Source: Thermoanaerobaculia bacterium (GTDB taxonomy: Bacteria; Acidobacteriota; Thermoanaerobaculia; UBA5066). From it: a stretch of 15,586 nucleotides of DNA. The position numbers and the translations under genes were made by a program. The stretch covers positions 1 to 15,586 of the forward strand of contig JAMQPJ010000208.1 of the NCBI GenBank assembly GCA_023717585.1. Reading direction: 5' to 3'. The notes under the pieces were generated by a model. The model was not told the origin of the DNA and did no database searches. It was given only the letters and a program-made list of their open reading frames with translations. Positions 1 to 6,204 of the stretch are shown in pieces; position 1 is the first letter of the stretch; each line of letters opens with the position of its first letter.

Positions 1-378
1 CGCGACGCCCGACGCGCCTGCCGCCATGAGTCCCGCCCCGCAGAGCGCGCCCGTGAGCGCGTGCGTCGTCGAGACGGGGAGGCCCGTCGCGGTCGCGAAG
101 AGGAGCCACACGATCGCTCCGCACGCGACGGAGAGCAGAAACGCGCTTCCGGTCGGCGGGTTCACGAGCAGCCCCCTGCCGCTGAACGTGGCGACGAGGC
201 CCTGCGACGCGAACGCGGCCGCGAGGCCGCCCGCGAGAGTGCACGCGCTGCCCCACAGCACGGCCGCGCGGTACTTCGTCGTGCCCGATCCGACGAGCGT
301 GGCGATGCCTTTCGAGACGTCGTTCGCCCCGTTCGCGAACGCGAGGCCGAGCGTCAGGAGAACGAGGACGAGGCCCAT
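1..378 (-). CDS. PiT-family inorganic phosphate transporter, N-terminal part (cut by window edge)
   Basis: The first 126 residues of an integral membrane phosphate:cation symporter are visible; the gene runs off the left edge. Two PiT signature stretches are present: GANDVSKGIATLVGSG near residues 18-33 and GLPVSTTHALTGA near residues 102-114, embedded in hydrophobic helices. PiT proteins import phosphate and usually also admit arsenate. The ATG at 378-376 overlaps the TGA of the upstream radical SAM-ArsM fusion by one base (TGATG), so translation is probably coupled and both belong to one transcript. No convincing ribosome site of its own is seen. Family assignment is clear from the motifs; a role in supplying arsenate or phosphate to the organoarsenical cassette is inference from the overlap. 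Confidence 0.9.
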   Translation of the reverse strand, partial: MGLVLVLLTLGLAFANGANDVSKGIATLVGSGTTKYRAAVLWGSACTLAGGLAAAFASQGLVATFSGRGLLVNPPTGSAFLLSVACGAIVWLLFATATGLPVSTTHALTGALCGAGLMAAGASGVA

Positions 379-2876
379 CAGCAACAGCTCGTCCCGTCGG
401 CGCCCGGCGCGCAGCACGCGTAGCCGGCTCGCTCCTCACCCGGCTCGAGAATCGCGAAGAAGCCCTTGTACGGCGCATTCGAGAGCTTCGCGACGGTGTC
501 GGTGCAGACTTCGTAAGGCTCGTTGCGGGGGAACTGGTGGCCTTCCTCGTCGACAAAGGCCTTGCCCGGCCCGAGGTAGACGGCCCGATGACCCTTGAAC
601 ACGCAGCCCGCGGTCTTCTCGAACTTGAAGCCGCGCACGGTCACGGAGAAGAAGGGGTACCCCTCGACGTCCTTCCAGTAGCTCTTGCTCAGAACCTCGA
701 GGCCGTAGAAGCCGGCGCGCTCGAGGCCGGCGAGAAACCCCTCCTGCGTGAGCGCGCCGACGAGGCACTCGCCCCACAGCCGCGGGTTTGTCTTGAGATG
801 CGGCGGCACGTCCCGTTCCGAGACGATGTCGGAGATCACGATGCGCCCGTGGTCCTTCAGCACGCGCCAGATCTCCTCGAACACGCGCGGCTTGTCGGGA
901 GAGAGGTTCACGACGCAGTTCGAGGTGACGAGATCGACCGTTTTCGACTCCACGGGGATCTTCTCGAGGAATCCTTCGCGGAACTCGACGACGTCGTAGC
1001 CGAGCGCGTCGGCCACCTTGGGCTTGTTCTCGTGCGCGACCGAGAGCATCCGGTCCGTCATGTCGACGCCGATGGCCCTGCCCGTTTTTCCGACGAACTT
1101 CGCTGCAATGAACACGTCGATGCCCGCCCCCGAGCCGAGGTCGACGACGGTCTCGCCTTCCCGGATGCCCGCCGTCGTCATGGGCGAGCCGCAGCCGTAG
1201 AAGCGGTCGATCACGTCCTGCGGGATGTGGGAGATGGCCGAGTCGTCGTACTTCGTCGGGCAGCACAGCTCGGCCTGCGGCGTTTCGGCGGCGGCGCCGT
1301 AAAACTCGCGCACCTTGGCGCGCGGCTTGTCGACGTCGAAGGAGAGGACGCAGTTGGAGTGGAGCGTCAGCACCGGTTCCTCGGCGGCCGCGCCGTCGGC
1401 GGTGCCGCAGGCGATCGCCCCCTCTCCCATCGCGTGGAGAACGAGCGGCGGGTCGTAGCCCGAGCGCTGGTTGCGGCGCATGTTCTTCTCGCGCCCGAGC
1501 GTCGTCATGACGCTCTTCGTGAGCGCGACCGAGATCGGGTAATACGGATCGGCGCCATGGAAGTCGCCGCCGGAGAAGCACCACGCATGCTCGAGGTCGC
1601 CCCCGCCCGTGAAGAAGCGGAACGGGTCCGCGCTCATCGAAGGCTTCTTCGCGAGCGTCGCGGCGCGAAGCGTCGAAACGACCGGTGAGGATTCGAGGAT
1701 GTCCCCGAGATCCTGTCGCGTCACGTCGCCGCAGACGAGCGCGGGCTCGTTCGCGAGGGCCGCCGTCGGATAGACCTTGCCGTCCGCGTAGACGCAGATC
1801 GAGTCCCAGCCCGCGTTTCCGAGGTCGTACTTGACGCCCGGCACCCCGTTCACGCGCCGTTTGATCGCCTCCAGGTTGTCGAGCGTCGTCCCCTCGCGCG
1901 CCGCGGCGTCCACGACGGCGAGAACCGCTCGAAGGAGCCGGACATTCTCGGGGAAGAAGCCGTTCCGGCTCTCGATCGCGCGGCCACGCCTGTGGCTCCA
2001 CATGAGGTGCTGGCTCTTCGCGCCGACGCGCTTGACGAGCGAGGGGATCAGGGCGAGCTCGGAAAGGTTCTCCTCGGTCGTCACCGTCGTCAACGAGACG
2101 TCGAAGCCCATGTCCGAAAGAAGCTTCGCTCCGTCGAGCGCCTTGACGAACGTGCCGGCGCCGCGAATCGGGTCGTTCGTCTCGGGGCGGGCGCCGTCGA
2201 TCGACACCTGGAACTTCACTTTCGCGCGGTCCAGCGATTCCAGGCCTCTCTTCACGGCTCCCGCGAAGACCGTGGCGTTCGTGAGGACGATCATCTCGGC
2301 GCCGTGGGTCTCCGTGGCTCGTTTCGCGAGGTCGAAAAGGTCCTTCCTCAGGAAAGGCTCGCCGCCGGTGACGTAGAGGCGCTCCATGCCGAGCTCTTTC
2401 GCGCGGTCCACGAGCCGCACGAGGGCCGCGCCGTCGACTCCGGGCGCGCCGCCGGGGCCCGAGGAGACGAGGCAGTGCGTACACGTGAGGTTGCAGGCGT
2501 TGTTGATCTGCAGCCACAGTTCGCGGAGGCCTGCCGGCTGGATGAGGGCGGCACGGCCGGGGTAGGGGGCGCGGACGAACGGAGCGTCGGCCAGCATGCC
2601 CGCGCGGTCGAGGGCACGCAGGAAATCGTGAACGTGCACCCAGGCCTTGCCGGCCTCGAGCTGCTGCTCGGCAGCCCAGCGCGCCACGAGAGAGCCGAAC
2701 GCGAGCGGCGTTCCGGCCTCCTGCTCCCTCCGGATCTCGCGCAGGATCCGTTCGCCGCGCGCGTCGGTGGCGATCCAGTTCGGCGCCTCGGGATCGACGG
2801 CGTAGAAGACGTCGTCTTCCTGGAACGCGTGAAGCGCGGGGATGTGGAGCGGAGTCCGCTCCGCGAGAACAGTCAT
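378..2876 (-). CDS. PqqD-like / radical SAM-SPASM / ArsM arsenite methyltransferase fusion
   Basis: An 832-residue fusion. Residues about 10-100 resemble a PqqD-like (RRE, peptide-binding) domain. Residues about 118-400 are a radical SAM domain with the cluster motif C128-x3-C132-x2-C135 and TGGEP at 170-174, followed by a SPASM-like Cys region (C361, C382, C433). Residues about 505-832 are a full ArsM: CC538-539, FYGCG 559-563, SAM-binding VVDLGSGAG 577-585, SNCVVNLSPDK 652-662 with the As(III)-binding Cys654, and GECLVGAL 702-709 with Cys704. The tail carries two CC pairs (821-822, 831-832). ArsM methylates As(III) using SAM; the radical SAM part may attach or rearrange a carbon group as ArsS or ArsL do, but its sequence is SPASM-like, so its reaction is unknown. 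The start at 2876 is fixed by AGGAGG six bases upstream; the longer open frame above it is non-coding in style. It lies between a TIGR04282-type transferase and a PiT gene on the same strand. Confidence 0.9.
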   Translation of the reverse strand: MTVLAERTPLHIPALHAFQEDDVFYAVDPEAPNWIATDARGERILREIRREQEAGTPLAFGSLVARWAAEQQLEAGKAWVHVHDFLRALDRAGMLADAPFVRAPYPGRAALIQPAGLRELWLQINNACNLTCTHCLVSSGPGGAPGVDGAALVRLVDRAKELGMERLYVTGGEPFLRKDLFDLAKRATETHGAEMIVLTNATVFAGAVKRGLESLDRAKVKFQVSIDGARPETNDPIRGAGTFVKALDGAKLLSDMGFDVSLTTVTTEENLSELALIPSLVKRVGAKSQHLMWSHRRGRAIESRNGFFPENVRLLRAVLAVVDAAAREGTTLDNLEAIKRRVNGVPGVKYDLGNAGWDSICVYADGKVYPTAALANEPALVCGDVTRQDLGDILESSPVVSTLRAATLAKKPSMSADPFRFFTGGGDLEHAWCFSGGDFHGADPYYPISVALTKSVMTTLGREKNMRRNQRSGYDPPLVLHAMGEGAIACGTADGAAAEEPVLTLHSNCVLSFDVDKPRAKVREFYGAAAETPQAELCCPTKYDDSAISHIPQDVIDRFYGCGSPMTTAGIREGETVVDLGSGAGIDVFIAAKFVGKTGRAIGVDMTDRMLSVAHENKPKVADALGYDVVEFREGFLEKIPVESKTVDLVTSNCVVNLSPDKPRVFEEIWRVLKDHGRIVISDIVSERDVPPHLKTNPRLWGECLVGALTQEGFLAGLERAGFYGLEVLSKSYWKDVEGYPFFSVTVRGFKFEKTAGCVFKGHRAVYLGPGKAFVDEEGHQFPRNEPYEVCTDTVAKLSNAPYKGFFAILEPGEERAGYACCAPGADGTSCC

Positions 2877-2882
2877 CGCCAA

Positions 2883-2888
2883 CCTCCT
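2883..2888 (-). promoter_or_regulatory. Ribosome binding site of the radical SAM-ArsM fusion
   Basis: A perfect AGGAGG on the minus strand, six bases before the ATG at 2876. It decides the start of the fusion against the 123-codon upstream extension of the same open frame. Confidence 0.85.
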
Positions 2889-2926
2889 GGAATTCGAGAG
2901 TCGTCCCGGGCCGCGGGGGGAGGGCG

Positions 2927-3625
2927 TCAGGCGGCGAGCCGGGCGGGAGGCGCGCGGGAGGGCGCGACGGAACGGGACCGGCGCAACATCGCGCAACGGG
3001 CTCGTTTCGCGGGGGCGGGAACGGGCCGCAACGAGCGGAGGAGCGCGGCGAGAATCGGGTCGAGCCCCGGCTCCGCCGCGAGAGTCGCGAGGTCGGATGG
3101 GCGATCGAGATCGCAAAGCACAGCCAGGAGAGCCGCGTCGGGTGCGTTTCGAACGAGAGACGAAAGGACGCTCGCCGTCAGCCATCGGACTCCCTGGAAC
3201 AAACTCGAGAGAGCCAGCGTACCGGCGCGGATTCCGATCAACCACACCCCGCCGTCGACCGAAGGTCCGAGGACGGCGTCGTGCGCTTCGAGCGCCCGGA
3301 ATGCGGCGCCGAGGTGCGCCGCGGAGATTCCCGGCACGTCCCCGGGAACGGTGACGATCTCCGTGTAGCCGGCCGCGCGCGCGTCCTCGAAGGCGTTCTT
3401 CAGGCGCTCGCCGAACCCGTGGCCGCGCTGGGGCAGCAAACGCGCTCCCTGGGGGGCCGGCCCGTCGCCGGCGAGGATCAGGTCAACCCGGCCCAGCGCC
3501 CGGACGGCTTCGGCCACACGACGCCCGGAGAACTCGAAGAGCCGGCCGCGGCCGGGCATGCCCTTCAGGGTCCCTTCGTTCAGGGACGATCTCGAGAACA
3601 GGACGACACACCGGGACGCCTTCAC
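2927..3625 (-). CDS. TIGR04282/DUF2064-type transferase (arsenosugar-associated, CofC-like)
   Basis: A 232-residue protein of the CofC-like glycosyl/nucleotidyl transferase family that NCBI names arsenosugar biosynthesis glycosyltransferase (earlier, rSAM/selenodomain-associated transferase 1). Diagnostic parts are QRGHGFGERL 66-75, PGDVPGI 94-100 (acidic metal-binding site) and GPSVDGGVWLIG 120-131. The N-terminal nucleotide-binding loop is degenerate: the usual KTRL-type motif is not recognisable after VVLFSR. The last 30 or so residues form an extra basic, Pro/Ala-rich tail. The start is GTG at 3625, the first possible start after an in-frame stop, and has no clear ribosome site. It ends 50 bp before the radical SAM-ArsM gene and is probably first in that operon. 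The family call is firm; the exact donor and acceptor are unknown. Confidence 0.8.
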   Translation of the reverse strand: MKASRCVVLFSRSSLNEGTLKGMPGRGRLFEFSGRRVAEAVRALGRVDLILAGDGPAPQGARLLPQRGHGFGERLKNAFEDARAAGYTEIVTVPGDVPGISAAHLGAAFRALEAHDAVLGPSVDGGVWLIGIRAGTLALSSLFQGVRWLTASVLSSLVRNAPDAALLAVLCDLDRPSDLATLAAEPGLDPILAALLRSLRPVPAPAKRARCAMLRRSRSVAPSRAPPARLAA

Positions 3626-3648
3626 GTTGATGAATGCTAGTACGGTCG

Positions 3649-3663
3649 CCGGGCATTCCCCGG
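3649..3663 (-). other. Small hairpin in the leader of the transferase gene
   Basis: CCGGG-CATTC-CCGG-type inverted repeat (5-bp stem, 5-base loop) 24-38 bp upstream of the GTG start of the arsenosugar-type transferase. The surrounding gap 3626-3730 holds the likely promoter of the operon, but I see no convincing -35/-10 pair and no ArsR-type operator. The hairpin may be chance in GC-rich DNA. Confidence 0.25.
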
Positions 3664-3730
3664 ATCATGGGCAGGCACCCTTGGTCCTGGGGGAACGCCG
3701 TCCTTTCCCGAGGCGGCGAGCCGGTCGCCC

Positions 3731-4759
3731 TCAGCGCTTCTTCGCCCCGAAACGCCCCGCTTCGACGTCCTTCAGGAATCCGATGAGAGCGCGGAAGTAG
3801 TCCTCCTGGTCGTCCCACATCGCGAGGTGGCTGCCGTTCGGGCAGATGTGAACGCGGGAGTTCGGGATGAGGCTGCCTTCGCGTCGGATGTCGTCGACGC
3901 TCATCGTGTCGTATTTCGCGCCGAGGAGGAGCGTGGGCACCGTGATCTTCGGCAGGTCCGACCAGCGGTCCCAGTCCTTGAACGTGCCGTTCACGACGAA
4001 CTCGTTCGGGCCCTGCATCGTCTCGTAGACCTTCGGGTTCAGGTGCTTGAACGTGCGCTCCACGGGCTCGGGCCACGGGTCGAGACGGCAGAGGTGCTTC
4101 GTGTAGAGCGTCTCGAAGATCGCCTTCTCGTATTCGGGCGCGTGGTATTCGCCCTTCGCCTCGTATTTCGCGAGGACGTCCAGCGTCTCCTTCGGAAAGC
4201 GGCTCCTCAGGACGTCCGCATACGCCATGTACGAGGGGACCGACGCCGTCATGTTCGAGATGACGAGGCCCTTGAGGTGTTTCTGGTACTTGAGCGCGTA
4301 CTCGATGCCGAGCATCCCGCCCCACGACTGCCCGAAGAGGTAGAAGTTGTCGAGTGAGAGAGCCGCGCGCACCTGCTCCACCTCTTCACGAAAGCGCTCG
4401 ACCGTCCAGAGGCTCGTGTCGTCGGGCTGGTCCGAGAAGCCCGAGCCGAGCTGGTCGTAGTACCAGAAGGTGATCCCCGCCTGCGGAAGGAAATCCTCGA
4501 AGCACTCGAAGTACTCGTGCGTGACGCCGGGGCCGCCGTGCAGCGTGAGGACGTGGATGGGGCCGGTGCCGATTTTCTTCACCCAGACCCGGTATTTCCC
4601 GCCGTCGATCGGGATGGCCCGGGCGCCTCCGGTCCTGACGACGGGCGGGCCGGCGGCTTTTCTCTTCGGGATCCCGGAAGCGAGCGCCGCGAAGGGGGAA
4701 GCCAACGTGAAGGCGGCGGCGGTATTCGCGGCGAGGAACGACCGGCGGGACATGGTCAT
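3731..4759 (-). CDS. Tat-exported alpha/beta hydrolase, proline iminopeptidase family (S33)
   Basis: A 342-residue alpha/beta hydrolase that removes N-terminal proline from peptides in characterised relatives. The oxyanion motif HGGPG is at 74-78, YDQLGSGFSD at 101-110, the nucleophile Ser145 in GQSWGG, the acid Asp284 and the general base His311. The N-terminus is a twin-arginine signal, SRRSFLA at residues 4-10 followed by a hydrophobic Ala-rich stretch ending near ALASG, so the enzyme is predicted to fold in the cytoplasm and act in the periplasm or outside. The ATG at 4759 follows AGGAGG by five bases; the ATG two codons later is less well placed. It lies 105 bp upstream of the arsenic-type operon on the same strand, and linkage to it is unproven. 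Substrate could also be an ester or amide other than prolyl peptides. Confidence 0.88.
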   Translation of the reverse strand: MTMSRRSFLAANTAAAFTLASPFAALASGIPKRKAAGPPVVRTGGARAIPIDGGKYRVWVKKIGTGPIHVLTLHGGPGVTHEYFECFEDFLPQAGITFWYYDQLGSGFSDQPDDTSLWTVERFREEVEQVRAALSLDNFYLFGQSWGGMLGIEYALKYQKHLKGLVISNMTASVPSYMAYADVLRSRFPKETLDVLAKYEAKGEYHAPEYEKAIFETLYTKHLCRLDPWPEPVERTFKHLNPKVYETMQGPNEFVVNGTFKDWDRWSDLPKITVPTLLLGAKYDTMSVDDIRREGSLIPNSRVHICPNGSHLAMWDDQEDYFRALIGFLKDVEAGRFGAKKR

Positions 4760-4764
4760 GGGAG

Positions 4765-4770
4765 CCTCCT
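4765..4770 (-). promoter_or_regulatory. Ribosome binding site of the Tat-exported hydrolase
   Basis: AGGAGG on the minus strand, five bases before the ATG at 4759. It selects this ATG rather than the 28-codon upstream extension or the second ATG at 4753. Confidence 0.8.
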
Positions 4771-4872
4771 CGGGATGCGTGAGTGCGATTCTGCCTGAAA
4801 CTTTTCCTGCCGGATTTCGTCTTGATGAGAAGACGAGGCTCATCGGGGGCCGGAAAGGCGAGCGAGGAAGTC

Positions 4873-5157
4873 ATGGAATCCGCGGCCGAACTTCACGAAG
4901 CGAGGGTCCTGAGGGCGGGGATCGAAGTGAAAGAGGCGGAACTGGCCAGGCTGTCCGCTCCTCCCGGCGAAGCGTCTGAAGCGTCTCCGGACGTTCGCGC
5001 GCTGCTCGCGGCCGAGATCGACCGCCTGAAATCCGACTACCGCCGCATTCTCGCCCGCCAGGCGGACCAGGACTATTGCCGCCGCCGCGCCGAGTGGCGC
5101 GCCCAGAGGGGCACCGCGCGCGGCTGCGAGAGAGACAGAAACAGCGCCTGCGCGTGA
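4873..5157 (+). CDS. Small charged helical protein, function unknown
   Basis: A 94-residue protein rich in Glu, Arg and Ala with no membrane segment or signal peptide. Two charged helical stretches (about residues 1-28 and 37-75) look like a short coiled-coil hairpin; three Cys lie in the C-terminal third. Codons show the G/C third-position preference of the neighbours, which supports coding. The ATG at 4873 follows a GAGGAAG-type ribosome site; an ATG at 4825 in the same frame is possible but has a poorer context. It is divergent from the Tat-exported hydrolase, with the gap 4760-4872 as shared promoter space, and convergent with a secreted protein gene downstream. I recognise no family. Confidence 0.55.
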   Translation: MESAAELHEARVLRAGIEVKEAELARLSAPPGEASEASPDVRALLAAEIDRLKSDYRRILARQADQDYCRRRAEWRAQRGTARGCERDRNSACA

Positions 5158-5166
5158 CCCGGGTTC

Positions 5167-5183
5167 GGGCGCCTCGCGCGCCC
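5167..5183. terminator. GC-rich hairpin between convergent genes
   Basis: A perfect 6-bp stem GGGCGC / GCGCCC with a five-base loop lies in the 33-bp gap between the small plus-strand gene and the minus-strand secreted protein gene. There is no U-tract on either side, so it is at best a weak or factor-assisted bidirectional terminator. Confidence 0.35.
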
Positions 5184-5190
5184 TCCCGCG

Positions 5191-5649
5191 CTACTTCTTC
5201 GAGATCTCGAAAGAGATCTTGATCGTCTTCGCGACCTTGTAGTCGTTCGTGTACATCTTCACGAACATCGAGTTCGTGTCGTCGAGCTTCCCCTTGTCGA
5301 GCGTGGCCGTCCGGTCGTTCTCGCCGAGGGGTTTGCCGTCCTTGCCGCCGGGAATGGTGACGACGTACTTGCACTTGTAGTCTTTGTCGCGGTCGCGGTT
5401 CGAGTAGCGGAACTCCACGACCATCGTGTGCTTGTCGTTCAGGTCCTTCGCGGCCTTCTGGAAGTCGTCCGAATCCGGCCAGTGCCGGATGCGGAAGGAC
5501 TCGATCGTGACGTCACCGACCTTGAACCCGACCTTGATGTCCTTGTCCCCCACGAAGGGGAAACTGCGCTCGAATTTCGCCGTTTCGGCGAGACCTGCCG
5601 AGGACGCGAGAATGAGGCCGACGCAAGCGGCCCGACGAAACCGGCTCAT
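5191..5649 (-). CDS. Secreted protein of unknown function, tandem paralogue A
   Basis: A 152-residue protein with an N-terminal signal peptide (Arg-rich start, hydrophobic core, cleavage near SAGLAET). The mature part is about 130 residues, Lys/Asp-rich and probably beta-rich. It shares with the next upstream gene the stretches VGDVxIxSFRIRxWP (residues about 45-59), NRDxxxxYKCxY, IPGGxDGxP, DDTN and YKxAKTxKxxFEI at the C-terminus, so the two arose by duplication. A single Cys in the mature part lies in the YKC motif. GGAGG six bases before the ATG supports the start. I recognise no known family. It is last in a minus-strand group behind a 3-hydroxyisobutyrate-dehydrogenase-type gene and its paralogue B. 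Confidence 0.85.
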   Translation of the reverse strand: MSRFRRAACVGLILASSAGLAETAKFERSFPFVGDKDIKVGFKVGDVTIESFRIRHWPDSDDFQKAAKDLNDKHTMVVEFRYSNRDRDKDYKCKYVVTIPGGKDGKPLGENDRTATLDKGKLDDTNSMFVKMYTNDYKVAKTIKISFEISKK

Positions 5650-5665
5650 GTGAACCTCCGTTTTT

Positions 5666-5687
5666 CGCGGATCGGGAGCCCTCCGCG
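5666..5687 (-). other. Hairpin between the two tandem paralogues
   Basis: CGCGGA / TCCGCG perfect 6-bp stem, with GGG and CCC inside the loop able to extend pairing. It sits in the 60-bp gap between paralogue B's stop and paralogue A's start, and on the coding strand is followed by an A-run, not a U-run. It could be an mRNA processing or stability element that sets different levels of the two proteins. Confidence 0.35.
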
Positions 5688-5709
5688 GGGGATCGGGCCT
5701 GGCCCCGCG

Positions 5710-6177
5710 CTACGACTTCTTCCAGATTTCGAACGTCACCTTCATCGTCTTGGCAAGCTTGTACTCGTGGGTCTTCATCTTGAGCGAGACCTTGTTCGTG
5801 TCGTCCGCCTTGCCCTTGCTGAGCGTGCGGGTCTCGTTCGTCAGCGCGTAGGGCCTTCCGTCCGCTCCGCCGGGGATCTCGATCGTGTAATGGCACTTGT
5901 AGTTGTTCTCGGTGTCGCGATTCGCGTACGTGAACTCGACCGACGCCTTGTGCGTGTCGCTCAGGTTCTTTTCCCCCTTGGCCATTTTGTCGGGCTCGGG
6001 CCAGTTGCGGATCCGGAAGGATCCGATAACCACGTCACCGACCGTGATGTTCACTTTCGTTTCTTTGTCGCTGAACGGAAAGGTCTTCACGATCTTGTTT
6101 TCTTCGGCGCTGGACGGGAGCGCTGCGAAGGCGAGCGCGGCGGCGGCAGCGACGAACAGGAAACGAACGGGTTTCAT
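5710..6177 (-). CDS. Secreted protein of unknown function, tandem paralogue B
   Basis: A 155-residue protein with a clear signal peptide (hydrophobic Ala-rich core to about residue 24, cleavage near PSSAEEN). The mature part aligns along its whole length with paralogue A: FPFxxK, VGDVVIGSFRIRNWP, the single-Cys YKCHY motif, IPGGADGRP, DDTN and the closing YKLAKTMKVTFEI. Divergence is greatest in the signal peptide and around residues 60-80. GGGAGG before the ATG at 6177 supports the start. The start lies 27 bp after the stop of the 3-hydroxyisobutyrate-dehydrogenase-type gene, so the two are probably co-transcribed. No known family is recognised; a periplasmic or extracellular binding role is only a guess. 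Confidence 0.85.
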   Translation of the reverse strand: MKPVRFLFVAAAAALAFAALPSSAEENKIVKTFPFSDKETKVNITVGDVVIGSFRIRNWPEPDKMAKGEKNLSDTHKASVEFTYANRDTENNYKCHYTIEIPGGADGRPYALTNETRTLSKGKADDTNKVSLKMKTHEYKLAKTMKVTFEIWKKS

Positions 6178-6204
6178 GCGGACCTCCCTCGGTTTTCCGG
6201 GATT

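Noticed and set aside
378..380. TGA at the end of the ArsM fusion as a selenocysteine codon
   Set aside because: Some arsenosugar radical SAM proteins are selenoproteins, but readthrough here would add only eight residues before another stop, and the TGA forms a normal coupled stop-start with the PiT gene.
2877..3245. 123-codon N-terminal extension of the radical SAM-ArsM frame
   Set aside because: It overlaps the transferase gene, has Arg/Pro-rich composition typical of a shadow frame, and a perfect ribosome site marks the ATG at 2876.
1992..3368. 458-codon plus-strand open frame
   Set aside because: Antisense to the radical SAM-ArsM and transferase genes, with no domain and no ribosome site.
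3626..3730. ArsR-type operator ahead of the arsenic operon
   Set aside because: Only a short TTGAT half-site is present, without a matching inverted half.
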